64,000 nt of DNA from JANMES01 sp038229715 (GTDB lineage: Bacteria; Planctomycetota; Phycisphaerae; Tepidisphaerales; Tepidisphaeraceae), in contig JBBROD010000001.1 of the NCBI GenBank assembly GCA_038229715.1, forward strand, positions 32,513 through 96,512, read 5' to 3'. This document shows, one piece after another, positions 1 to 7,507 of the stretch. The notes under the pieces were generated by a model. It saw only the letters and a list, made by a program, of their open reading frames with translations, did no database searches and was not told where the DNA came from. The stretch's first letter is position 1. Each line of letters starts with the position of its first letter. A program made the position numbers and the translations under genes.

Positions 1-25
1 AATCTACACGAATAGGAAAGTCTTT

Positions 26-183
26 ATACCGACCCGGTTTAATTCTCGCGCACCTAGCGCCGTCATTCCGAGGTACTCCGAGGAATCTCGGCATACGAAA
101 ACCGCTTGCTTCCTGAGAGTCCTCGGAGTACCTCGGAATGACGATCTACGTCGGGTGGCGCGGGAATTTGATCAAATCCGTAT
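26..183. repeat. MITE-like element, family A, copy 1
   Basis: The outer arms are imperfect inverted repeats, starting ATACCGACC and ending AAATCCGTAT. Inside lies a long hairpin at 61-143 (CGTCATTCCGAGG paired with CCTCGGAATGACG). A closely similar element lies at 34230-34387 with the same outer arms and hairpin. A further pair, AATCTACACGAATA at 1-14 and its complement at 184-197, encloses the element and may extend left of the window. Confidence 0.75.
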
Positions 184-1559
184 TATTCGTGTAGATTCGT
201 GTTATTCGTGGACGATTCTTCTATCCCAGCCGCCCGTAAAACCATTCGATTTTTGTATACACCAGCCGCATGGCCGACGCTGTCCCAGCCTCGGCCGACG
301 CTCGTCGTCGCGAGTGAAATGTAAATGCTCGCCGCCGATCGCGGGTAGTCGTCGAAGAGGCTGAACTCGATCGAATTCACCGGCAATCCCCAGCCGGCGG
401 TCGGCGACAATTGCGTGCTCGCTTGTGACGAGAAATCCGCCAGCGTCATCGATGCAAACGGTTTGCCTTCGTCGAGCAGTGTGATCGTCAGCGGCTCGCC
501 GCGCTTCAGCGGGCCGGCGGCCAGTTCGTGGAAGGGGCCTTTCTCGCCGCTGGTGGCTTCGACGACGTGGAAGAGCCCCGCGGCATCCATATACGCCATT
601 CGCTCCGGCCGGCCGGTGGGGTATTCGCTGTATTGAACGTCGATCGGCTTGTCGGGCGCGGGCGAGAAAATCAGCGACAGCTTGCGATGCCCGAAGAGCG
701 TGGCTTCGGTGAATGCGTTCAGGTGCGAGTAGATCGGTTGGGCGATTGTGGTCGTGACGTCGAGATCAACGCCGTCATCGCCGATCGCGTGAAACTGCAG
801 ATTGGATTCGCCGCTGTCGAAGTAGCTGAATTCGCCGGGCGCCATTAAAAACATCCGCCGGTGCGGAGCGATGCGGCACGCCTTGGTCGCGAGATTGGTC
901 CAGCAACGATCCGGCGAAAGGCTTTCAAACGTCAGGATCGGCGACAGTTGCACCGAGTGCGGCCCGAAGTTGGCGACGACTTGCCCGGAGCTCGGGCTGA
1001 TCCGTATGTTGCGCGAGATCGACTGTGTCGGCGGCGATTCGTCGATGGGGAAGGTTGTCGTATTCGATACGGCTCCGCCGGCTGGGTGCGTTTGGGCCAT
1101 TTCCGATTGCTGCGTCCAAGGCATCGCCGCGCCGAATGCGATCGGCAGGATCAGGTACGCCATCAACACGCGTCGACTCGGCCACCACGGGCGGAACTCG
1201 CGGCGGACGCCGATCAGCGCCACCGCCGCCATGGCAACCCCCGCGAGACTTGCCCATCGGCTGCTGATCGGGAAGATCGCCAAGCCTGCGGTCGCCGCGC
1301 CGATCAGCGCGATCGGCGACGCAAGCAGCAGCGCCACCATCCACCGCCAGCGCCCGAATCGCTCAGCCAGAGTCGTCAACACCGCGTAGCCGATCACCAC
1401 CCACGGAAAGATTTCATTCGCCCACCAATGCCGATGCCCAACCGGAAACCCGCGAGGCATGACCCAAAGCACGCCGACCGCGGCGATCCAGTGCAGTTGG
1501 ATCACGCCCAGCCAGAACAGGCGGGCTCGCGGGCAGGGCTTGTTCGGGGCGTGTTGCAT
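183..1559 (-). CDS. Hypothetical multi-pass membrane protein with large C-terminal soluble domain
   Basis: I do not recognise the family. The N-terminal 150 residues hold about five hydrophobic helices (near residues 15-35, 50-65, 73-96, 101-117 and 130-146). About 300 polar residues without an obvious motif follow, probably a beta-rich domain on one side of the membrane. I chose the ATG at 1559; a GTG three codons upstream is an alternative, and neither has a clear Shine-Dalgarno site. The gene is divergent from folE across a short promoter gap. The last residues (SSTNNTNLHE) are encoded by a dispersed repeat of the ATTCGTGTAGATTCGTG type, so the native stop has probably been replaced by repeat sequence. 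Confidence 0.7.
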   Translation of the reverse strand: MQHAPNKPCPRARLFWLGVIQLHWIAAVGVLWVMPRGFPVGHRHWWANEIFPWVVIGYAVLTTLAERFGRWRWMVALLLASPIALIGAATAGLAIFPISSRWASLAGVAMAAVALIGVRREFRPWWPSRRVLMAYLILPIAFGAAMPWTQQSEMAQTHPAGGAVSNTTTFPIDESPPTQSISRNIRISPSSGQVVANFGPHSVQLSPILTFESLSPDRCWTNLATKACRIAPHRRMFLMAPGEFSYFDSGESNLQFHAIGDDGVDLDVTTTIAQPIYSHLNAFTEATLFGHRKLSLIFSPAPDKPIDVQYSEYPTGRPERMAYMDAAGLFHVVEATSGEKGPFHELAAGPLKRGEPLTITLLDEGKPFASMTLADFSSQASTQLSPTAGWGLPVNSIEFSLFDDYPRSAASIYISLATTSVGRGWDSVGHAAGVYKNRMVLRAAGIEESSTNNTNLHE

Positions 1560-1611
1560 CGTATGCACAGGCGTGCGTGGCGCGATTGTAGTGACCGGCG
1601 ATCAAAAGGCC

Positions 1612-1617
1612 TATAAT
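1612..1617 (+). promoter_or_regulatory. Probable -10 box of folE
   Basis: A perfect TATAAT lies 20 nt before the folE ATG, and a CAGGAG ribosome site sits between the two. A convincing -35 is not visible; TAGTGA about 17 nt upstream is the best candidate. The expected leader is only about 15 nt. Confidence 0.5.
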
Positions 1618-1637
1618 CGCCCGTTCACAGGAGATTT

Positions 1638-2294
1638 ATGGCAACATCGCGAATCACCCAGAACGACCACGACGAAGACGCCGCCGACCCGCGGCCGGCG
1701 GAACTCAAGCCGGCGAACATTGATGTCCCACGCATCGAACGCGCGGTACGCGAAATCCTCATCGCCGTCGGCGAAGATCCCGACCGCGAAGGGCTGCTGA
1801 AAACACCCAATCGCGTCGCCCGCGCGTACGGCGAGTTGATGGCGGGGCTGCAGGACGATCCCAAGCGGCATCTCAAAACGGTTTTTACCGAGCGGTACGA
1901 CGAAGTAGTGCTGCTGCGCGATATCGAGTTCCACTCGCTTTGCGAGCATCATCTGTTGCCTTTTACGGGCAAGGCGCACGTCGCCTATTTGCCGGACGGA
2001 AAAGTGGTCGGTTTGAGTAAGCTGGCCCGGCTCGTCGAAGGCTACGCTCGCCGGCCGCAGGTGCAGGAGCGGCTGACGACGCAGATCGCCGATGCACTCA
2101 TGGAAGAGCTGAACCCGATCGGCGCCGCTTGCGTGATCGAGGCCACGCATACCTGCATGACGATCCGCGGCGCGAAAAAACACGGCAGCGTGATGGCGAC
2201 GAGTGCGCTCCGAGGCATCTTCAAGGAAAACCCCTCCAGCCGACACGAAATCCTGTCGCTGATGTACGGCGGATCGGCTTCGCAGCGATTTTAA
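1638..2294 (+). CDS. folE: GTP cyclohydrolase I
   Basis: Converts GTP to 7,8-dihydroneopterin triphosphate, the first step of tetrahydrofolate synthesis, in the cytoplasm. The 218 residues match the family length. The zinc ligands are visible: C102 and H105 in LCEHHLLPF, and C173 in HTCMTIRG. The signatures FHSLCEHH and VVGLSKLARLVE are intact. An N-terminal acidic tail of about 25 residues precedes the conserved core. The start is fixed by CAGGAG seven nucleotides upstream and by the TATAAT box before it. The gene stands alone; no other folate gene is adjacent. Confidence 0.96.
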   Translation: MATSRITQNDHDEDAADPRPAELKPANIDVPRIERAVREILIAVGEDPDREGLLKTPNRVARAYGELMAGLQDDPKRHLKTVFTERYDEVVLLRDIEFHSLCEHHLLPFTGKAHVAYLPDGKVVGLSKLARLVEGYARRPQVQERLTTQIADALMEELNPIGAACVIEATHTCMTIRGAKKHGSVMATSALRGIFKENPSSRHEILSLMYGGSASQRF

Positions 2295-2311
2295 TTGAAT
2301 GAGGAAACAGC

Positions 2312-2404
2312 CGTCATCCTGAGTGGCACTCCGCGAAGGATCTCGACCTGTCGAGAACTGCTCGGAAGTTCGCGATCCTTCGCGGAGTACCGCTCAGGAT
2401 GACG
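2312..2404. repeat. Dispersed hairpin repeat (CGTCATCCTGAG type)
   Basis: A long imperfect inverted repeat lies between folE and the next gene. Arms CGTCATCCTGAG and CTCAGGATGACG flank a core with GGATCTCG / CGATCC. It belongs to the same hairpin family as copies near 61, 9599, 18515, 32175, 34265 and 55443. It may fold at the RNA level and act as a weak terminator. Confidence 0.8.
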
Positions 2405-2429
2405 CTAACTGAGACATATGGAGTGAGTT

Positions 2430-3032
2430 ATGGCAGACGCAGGTGAACGCATCGAACAATTCCGCAAAATGGCTGAGGCCGATCCGACGAATGAGTTGGG
2501 ACATTTTTCGCTCGGCCGGGCGCTAATCGACTCCGGCGATGCCGCGTCGGCGGTCGCGCCATTGTCGAAAGTCATCGAGCTCAATCCGAACATCAGCAAG
2601 GCGTATCAACTGCTGGCCAATGCACTTCTGACGCTCGGCCGAAAGGACGAAGCGATCAAGGAGCTGACCGCCGGCGTGAAAAAGGCCGACGAGCGCGGCG
2701 ATGTCCTGCCGCGCAACGAGATGACGAGCAAACTAAAGGAGTTAGGCGCGGCCGTCCCCGAACTCCGCACGTCCGCAGCCCCCGCGGTGGCCGTCGGCGA
2801 CGGGCAAGTCCTCTGCAAACGCTGCGGCCAGGTGAGAGCGAAACTAGAGAAACCCCCGTTCCGAAACGCTTTCGGCCAAAAGATTTACGAACACACCTGC
2901 GCCCCTTGCTGGAAAGAAGCCATCGGCCACGGCACGAAGGTGATCAACGAGTTGCGTCTCCCGTTGGCTGATCCACAGGCTCAGAAGATGTGGGATCAGC
3001 ACATCGTTGAATTCTTGAACCTGGAATCGTAA
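2430..3032 (+). CDS. TPR protein fused to a YggX-like Fe(II)-trafficking domain with CxxC pairs
   Basis: Residues 1-110 form two to three TPR-type helical hairpins. Residues 127-200 resemble YggX, the small Fe(II)-trafficking/oxidative protection protein: G-x-KIYE, CW-x-EA, T-x-VINE-x-RL, DP-x-A and VEFL line up in order. Unlike YggX, this tail has two CxxC pairs, C129/C132 and C157/C160, which could bind zinc or iron. The start ATG follows GGAGTGAG. The protein is probably cytoplasmic, since no signal peptide is seen. I infer a role in iron or Fe-S handling, with the TPR part as a partner-binding module. The fusion call rests on motif reading by eye. Confidence 0.75.
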   Translation: MADAGERIEQFRKMAEADPTNELGHFSLGRALIDSGDAASAVAPLSKVIELNPNISKAYQLLANALLTLGRKDEAIKELTAGVKKADERGDVLPRNEMTSKLKELGAAVPELRTSAAPAVAVGDGQVLCKRCGQVRAKLEKPPFRNAFGQKIYEHTCAPCWKEAIGHGTKVINELRLPLADPQAQKMWDQHIVEFLNLES

Positions 3033-3041
3033 GAATAGATC

Positions 3042-3117
3042 AACCGCGAAGGCGCGAAGACGCGAAGAATGAAAGAATTTAGTCTGCAGTTCTTCGCTTC
3101 TTCGCGTCTTCGCGGTT
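3042..3117. repeat. Inverted repeat of the AACCGCGAAGGCGCGAAG family
   Basis: AACCGCGAAGGCGCGAAGAC pairs imperfectly with GTCTTCGCGGTT across a 76-bp palindrome just after the TPR-YggX stop. A decayed copy lies at 32883-32951. The position suggests it may help end transcription. Confidence 0.75.
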
Positions 3118-3159
3118 CATTCTCTTTTGCGGCTCGATTCAATTAAGCCAATCTTTTCC

Positions 3160-3189
3160 TTGACTGCGCACGAGGGCCGTTGGCACAAT
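3160..3189 (+). promoter_or_regulatory. Promoter of the hicB-like gene, probably giving a leaderless mRNA
   Basis: TTGACT (3160-3165), an 18-bp spacer and CACAAT (3184-3189). The predicted transcription start falls within a few bases of the ATG at 3198, leaving no room for a ribosome binding site. Confidence 0.55.
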
Positions 3190-3197
3190 CGTCTCTG

Positions 3198-3449
3198 ATG
3201 AAGCAGTGCTTTCACACCATCATCAAGCCCGCGAACGGAAAGTACGTGGGCTGGGTCGAGGAAGTTCCCGGTACGATCACGCACGGCCAGAATTTGGCAG
3301 AGTGTCGTCGGAATTTGAAAGATGCACTTCTGCTAATGGTCGAAACCCGCCGCGACCAGGCACGACGGGCGATGGACTCCAACTGCATTGTGGAGTCGAT
3401 CGTGATCGATGTCGACGAACTCGAACCCACGCCCGCACATCTGGCGTGA
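3198..3449 (+). CDS. HicB-family antitoxin-like protein, no HicA partner seen
   Basis: The 83 residues have the HicB partial RNase-H-like fold pattern: HTIIKP-x-NGKYVGWVEEVPG, then G-x-NLAECRRNLKDALLLMVE. The ATG at 3198 is preferred over an upstream TTG because a promoter ends 8 nt before it. HicA toxins are small dsRNA-binding proteins normally encoded next to hicB. None is visible in any frame within a few hundred bases; downstream is a repeat and then ilvB on the other strand. It may be a solitary HicB used as a regulator, or a remnant of a toxin-antitoxin pair. No C-terminal DNA-binding domain is present. Confidence 0.8.
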   Translation: MKQCFHTIIKPANGKYVGWVEEVPGTITHGQNLAECRRNLKDALLLMVETRRDQARRAMDSNCIVESIVIDVDELEPTPAHLA

Positions 3450-3522
3450 ATGGTCCTCGAACGCATTTTGCTAAACGTCGTACCGGCGCTGGTAGAGTCT
3501 GCGCCTTGGAAATCTCATCCAG

Positions 3523-3611
3523 CGAATTGAATCACGAAGCAACAAAGACACGAAGAAATCAAAGCCATTGCCTTGCATTCCTTCGTGTCTTCGCTGCTTC
3601 GCGGTTAATTC
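3523..3611. repeat. Inverted repeat of the CACGAAGCAACAAAGACACGAAG family
   Basis: GAATTGAATCACGAAGCAAC pairs with a complementary arm ending CGGTTAATTC. The element lies between the converging hicB-like gene and ilvB, and may serve as a bidirectional terminator. Confidence 0.75.
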
Positions 3612-3624
3612 ATTCTGGAGAGGC

Positions 3625-5379
3625 TTACGCCAGCGTGCCCAGTTCCATCTCGTGCAGGCCCTTGCCGGACGGGACCATCGGGTAGACGTGCTCGTTCGGC
3701 TCGACGTAATAGTCGACCACGACCGGGCCCTTGTGGGCGAGCATTTCTTTCACCGTCTTTTCGACGTCGCACTTGTGCTCGCAGCGGATGCCGCGGATGC
3801 CGAACGCTTCGGCCATCATGGCGAAGTTGGGGTTCTTCATCACGGTTTGGCTGTAACGCTTGCCGAAGAACAAGTCCTGCCACTGCTTGACCATGCCTTG
3901 GAAGTCGTTGTTGAGGATGCAGACTTTGACCGGGATGTTGTACTCGGCGATGGTCGCGAGTTCCGGGCAGGTCATCAGGTAGCTGGCGTCGCCGTCGATG
4001 TCGATGACGGTTTTGCCGGGCGCGCCCAATTGAGCGCCCATTGCAGACGGCAGGCCGTAGCCCATCGTGCCCAAGCCGCCGGAGGTGATCATCGTGCGCG
4101 GGGCGCGCCAGCGGATGAACTGGGCGGCCCACATCTGGTGCTGGCCGACGCCGGTGCTGAAGATGGCTTCGCCTTTGCACTGCTTGTTGATTTCTTCCAG
4201 CACGTACTGCGGCTTGGCGTTCTTGCTGTCGTCCAAATACTTGAACGGGTAGCGGGCCTTCCAGGCGTTGATCTTCTCAAACCATTCCTTGCGCGGGCTG
4301 TGCTCGATGTACTGCAGCATCGCTTCAAGACTGGCCTTGGCGTCGCCGACGACGGGAACGTCAACGTCCACCGTTTTGCTGATGCTGCTCGGGTCGATGT
4401 CGATGTGGATGATCTTCGCGTGCGGGGCGAAGGTGGCTAAGTTGCCGGTCACGCGGTCGTCAAAACGGGCGCCGACGCTGATCAGGCAGTCCGATTCCTG
4501 GACGGCGTAGTTGGCGTAAGCACTTCCGTGCATGCCCAGCATGTGGAGCGACTTGGGGTCGTGCTCATCGAACGCGCCCAAGCCCAGCAAGGTAGTTGTG
4601 ACGGGGATATTCCCCTTATCGGCCACCTTGCGCACAGCCTGCCACGCGCCGCTGATGATCGCGCCACCGCCGACGTACAGCACCGGGCGTTGGGCTTTGT
4701 TGATCATCTCGGCTGCGTCCATCACCTGCTTCTGGCTTCCGCCGGAGATGCTGGTCTTGGAGCGCTTGAGAATGTGCTCACGCGGCGTGTCGTCGACTTC
4801 CTCCGGACATGGCGTGACCTGAACGTCTTTAGGCAAATCGATCAGCACCGGGCCTGGCCGGCCGGTGGTGGCGACCATGAAGGCTTCGTTCACCACCCGC
4901 GGCAGTTCGCGCACGTCTTTGATCAGGTAATTCCACTTGGTACACGGGCGGGTGATGCCCGTCACGTCGGCTTCCTGGAACGCATCGTTACCGATCGACT
5001 TCGTCGCCACCTGACCAGCGAAGACGACCATGGGGATCGAGTCCATCTGGGCGGTCGCGATCGGGGTGACGGTGTTGGTCGCGCCCGGGCCGCTGGTGAC
5101 GATGCACACGCCCGGCTTGCCGGTCACGCGGGCGTAGCCGTCCGCGCAATGGCCGGAGGATTGTTCATGGCGATTGAGAATGAACTTGGCCGGCGTGCGG
5201 TAGAGTTGGTCGAACATCGGCAGGATGGCCCCGCCCGGATAGCCGAACATGGTGTCCACCTGGTGCGGGCCGATCAGCATCTCGTGTAGGATCTGGGCAC
5301 CGGTCTTACCCTTGTACTTGGGCTTGGACGCCGAGGCGGAAGAGGCGGCTTTGGGCAAATCAGTATCAATCGTCGACAT
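3625..5379 (-). CDS. ilvB: Acetolactate synthase, large catalytic subunit
   Basis: Thiamine-diphosphate enzyme that condenses two pyruvates, or pyruvate and 2-oxobutyrate, in valine/leucine/isoleucine synthesis. Its 584 residues match the family. The TPP-activating glutamate is in HEQSSGHCADGYAR, and the cofactor loop GDASYLMTCPELATIAEYN is present near the C-terminus. The sequence is full length. The gene is single: neither the regulatory subunit ilvN nor ilvC is adjacent. The promoter should lie in 5380-5470, downstream of the probable spoVG terminator. Confidence 0.96.
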   Translation of the reverse strand: MSTIDTDLPKAASSASASKPKYKGKTGAQILHEMLIGPHQVDTMFGYPGGAILPMFDQLYRTPAKFILNRHEQSSGHCADGYARVTGKPGVCIVTSGPGATNTVTPIATAQMDSIPMVVFAGQVATKSIGNDAFQEADVTGITRPCTKWNYLIKDVRELPRVVNEAFMVATTGRPGPVLIDLPKDVQVTPCPEEVDDTPREHILKRSKTSISGGSQKQVMDAAEMINKAQRPVLYVGGGAIISGAWQAVRKVADKGNIPVTTTLLGLGAFDEHDPKSLHMLGMHGSAYANYAVQESDCLISVGARFDDRVTGNLATFAPHAKIIHIDIDPSSISKTVDVDVPVVGDAKASLEAMLQYIEHSPRKEWFEKINAWKARYPFKYLDDSKNAKPQYVLEEINKQCKGEAIFSTGVGQHQMWAAQFIRWRAPRTMITSGGLGTMGYGLPSAMGAQLGAPGKTVIDIDGDASYLMTCPELATIAEYNIPVKVCILNNDFQGMVKQWQDLFFGKRYSQTVMKNPNFAMMAEAFGIRGIRCEHKCDVEKTVKEMLAHKGPVVVDYYVEPNEHVYPMVPSGKGLHEMELGTLA

Positions 5380-5470
5380 AATTAGTCTTTCTTAAATGAA
5401 GGGGAGGAATGTACCTGCAGACTCCCATAGCTTCAATGATATTCGTGTTTTACGGCAAAAAACGGGCCAG

Positions 5471-5490
5471 AAACCCCGCACCGGCGGGGC
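5471..5490 (-). terminator. Probable terminator of spoVG
   Basis: On the minus strand, CCCCGC and GCGGGG form a short GC stem, followed by TTTCTGG and a later T run (CGTTTTTTG). It lies about 130 nt after the spoVG stop and before ilvB. Confidence 0.5.
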
Positions 5491-5580
5491 GATGGAGTGG
5501 GTCGGTCGCGGGGTTCAGCGTGTGAAAACCCGTCGTGGCCGACCTATCGTACGACGACCGTAAGTCGACGAGAGGAGGTC

Positions 5581-5817
5581 ATGAAAACACCTAAGTTCTA
5601 CGTTACCAGCGGGTTACCGGCCGCTAGTGCGATCCGGTCCCGGTCGGTTGCAGCGGGGATGGGCTTGCCATCGCCATCGCGGCAGGGGCATCGTAGAAGT
5701 CAAAGTCCTCGCCGTCAAGATTCGGAGGCACATAGCCGGGCTGCTTGGATTTCTCGACCTCGTCCATATACGCATCGATCACTGATCGCTCGAAGAGCGT
5801 GCGGCAGTGGGCGTTGA
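5581..5817 (+). CDS. Possible small protein, antisense to the 3' end of spoVG
   Basis: A 78-codon frame opens with ATGAAAACACCTAAG right after GAGAGGAGGTC, one of the strongest ribosome sites in the window. The first 14 codons lie outside spoVG; the rest runs antisense to its 3' end and is Arg/Ser-rich, typical of a shadow frame. Either a short protein is really made, or the strong site is what remains of a truncated gene. I recognise no family. Confidence 0.3.
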   Translation: MKTPKFYVTSGLPAASAIRSRSVAAGMGLPSPSRQGHRRSQSPRRQDSEAHSRAAWISRPRPYTHRSLIARRACGSGR

Positions 5818-6154
5818 TCGGGTGAGCGATGTCCGCGTGCAGCTTAAACCGCCCGCCGGGCCCGGCGTGATGCCCGGCGTGGTGCCCATTGTGGATATGC
5901 CGCTCAGCCCGGTGTTCGTCCAACCGACCGCCGCATTGGTTGCAGAACCTCGCCCGGAGGTGGTTCTTTTCGCTGCAGCGAGAGCATCGGTCGGTGAGTT
6001 TGCGGGACGGCATGGCCAGGAAAAGCCCGCCGGGGCCGTCGATCAGTTTAACGTCGCGGACGACGAAGGTCTGATCGAACGTGAGCGAGCAAAACGCCTT
6101 AAGCCGGCCCTGCCGCAGATCGGACAGGTTGATGCGAATTTCTGTCAGTTGCAT
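5624..6154 (-). CDS. spoVG: SpoVG-family protein with an inserted zinc ribbon
   Basis: SpoVG is a small RNA/DNA-binding regulator. The N-terminal half (TEIRINLSDLRQGRLKAFCS, then VVRDVKLIDGPGGLFLAMPS) and the later DIAHPINAHCR match classical SpoVG. Between them lies an insert of about 50 residues with CSRC and CNQCGG spaced like a zinc ribbon, plus a His-rich stretch (HIHNGHHAGHHAG). Classical SpoVG is about 85-100 residues; this one is 176. The start at 6154 is chosen because GGGGAA precedes it and homology begins there. After HPIN a normal SpoVG C-terminal helix and an acidic tail follow. The insert probably changes nucleic-acid binding. Confidence 0.88.
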   Translation of the reverse strand: MQLTEIRINLSDLRQGRLKAFCSLTFDQTFVVRDVKLIDGPGGLFLAMPSRKLTDRCSRCSEKNHLRARFCNQCGGRLDEHRAERHIHNGHHAGHHAGPGGRFKLHADIAHPINAHCRTLFERSVIDAYMDEVEKSKQPGYVPPNLDGEDFDFYDAPAAMAMASPSPLQPTGTGSH

Positions 6155-6265
6155 AACTATTCCCCGAAGCAAAAGAAGTGAAACTGATCCACCCGCGTTG
6201 GGCGGGCCGGGCAACCTTGCGGATGCCCACACTACACGCTTTTTCTGAACCGCAGACGTGTTTGA

Positions 6266-6402
6266 AAACCCGAATGACAAAACCCGAAATCCGAATCAAT
6301 GACGAAACCCGAATGACGAAAGTGCGAAGCGATCATTTTTCGTCATTCGGGTTTCGTCATTCGTCATTCATTCGGATTTCGAGTTTCGTCATTCGGACTT
6401 CC
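6266..6402. repeat. Inverted repeat of the AACCCGAATGACGAAA family
   Basis: Short units of the type CGAATGACGAAACCC are repeated on one side and as their complements on the other, forming a palindrome of about 137 bp. Its right end overlaps the ispE 3' end and supplies that gene's last codons. Confidence 0.8.
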
Positions 6403-7320
6403 ATTCGGACTTCCATTCCGACTTCCAGGTAACTGCTCGTTCCGCAGACCATCCGTTTTCGGTGCAAGGCGTACGGACAAAGCACGGATCCCGGTATTTC
6501 GTTGCACCAAATCCGCCAGCCCGTCGCCGGCGGCTTGGTCCTCGGCCAGCAGGAAGAGGCTGCTGCCGCTTCCGCTCATGCGGACGATTTGCTTGCTGTC
6601 GCGCTCGATTCGGTCGCGTAAAGCAGCCAAGTTCGGCTGCAACGTGAAGGCCGCCGGTTCCAAGTCGTTTACCAGCTTTTCGCTCAGTCCACGGGCGTCG
6701 AGCGATGCCCATGCGGCAAAATCGGGCGCGTCGTTCACACTTGCATCGTTCCCAAGATCCATCGAGTCGAACTGCCGATAGCAATCCGCCGTCGAAACGT
6801 GCATCGGAGGCAACACCAGCACCGCCCAGCGAACCGCCGGCGGAGCCAGTGGCCTGACGAGTTCTCCACGGCCCAGCAGTACGGCGCTGGGGCTTTGGAA
6901 GAAAAACGGCACGTCGCTCCCGATCGTTGCACCCACTTTCATCAACTGATCCACGGCCCAGCTGGACTTTTGAAGCTGGTCGAGAGCGACGAGCATAGTC
7001 GCCGCATCACTGCTCCCTCCGCCGAGCCCACTGCCGTGAGGAATGGACTTCAGTAGCGCCACCGAGCACCCGAGTTGCTCCAGCGTCGAGCCTGTTTCAC
7101 CCACATACGCCCGTGCGGCTTTTGCCACCAGATTGCGATCGTCCACGGGAATCGTCGGCTCATCGCAGCGCAACGAAAACCCCGACACTTCGCGCTTAAT
7201 CACGAGTCTGTCAAAGAGCCCAACGGTTACCAGCCACGAACAGAGCGAATGGAAACCATCGTTGCGCCGTTTTCCGACGCGGAGATGCAAATTGATTTTC
7301 GCAGGGGCGAGCCAACGCAT
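6364..7320 (-). CDS. ispE: 4-diphosphocytidyl-2-C-methyl-D-erythritol kinase
   Basis: GHMP-family kinase that phosphorylates CDP-methylerythritol in the MEP isoprenoid pathway. The substrate motif LAPAKINLHLRVGKRRNDGFH opens the protein, and the ATP loop GSGLGGGSSDAATML lies near residue 95. The start at 7320 (MRWLAPAKIN) places the family motif at the N-terminus; longer frames upstream add unrelated sequence. The last about 19 residues (GSPNGSPNDETRNPNE) are not family sequence and are encoded by tandem 12-mers and an inverted repeat, so the repeat has extended the gene. Faces away from nuoC. Confidence 0.93.
   Translation of the reverse strand: MRWLAPAKINLHLRVGKRRNDGFHSLCSWLVTVGLFDRLVIKREVSGFSLRCDEPTIPVDDRNLVAKAARAYVGETGSTLEQLGCSVALLKSIPHGSGLGGGSSDAATMLVALDQLQKSSWAVDQLMKVGATIGSDVPFFFQSPSAVLLGRGELVRPLAPPAVRWAVLVLPPMHVSTADCYRQFDSMDLGNDASVNDAPDFAAWASLDARGLSEKLVNDLEPAAFTLQPNLAALRDRIERDSKQIVRMSGSGSSLFLLAEDQAAGDGLADLVQRNTGIRALSVRLAPKTDGLRNEQLPGSRNGSPNGSPNDETRNPNE
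6390..6426. repeat. Three tandem 12-bp units inside the ispE 3' end
   Basis: ATTCGGACTTCC occurs three times in a row (third copy with one change). On the minus strand it encodes the Gly-Ser-Pro-Asn repeats at the IspE C-terminus. The unit overlaps the edge of the adjoining inverted repeat. Confidence 0.8.
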
Positions 7321-7507
7321 GACGTGTTTTGTACTCGCCCGACTAACGCTTTGCGATACTTCTTCAGACGTGCTGTACGACACAGTCAAAATACAATGTG
7401 TCCGATAAACGTCAACAAAAATCGGTGTAAGTGACACCCCGGACGAATCGAACGACAAATCGTCATTCTTGACGTCTGTGCGTCAATCTCAACAATCACG
7501 GTCAGAC

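Noticed and set aside
3568..4440. 290-codon plus-strand frame
   Set aside because: Antisense to ilvB, low-complexity Val/Asp/Ala/His composition.
6390..6426. Tandem 12-bp units considered as CRISPR
   Set aside because: Units are contiguous without spacers and no cas gene is nearby.
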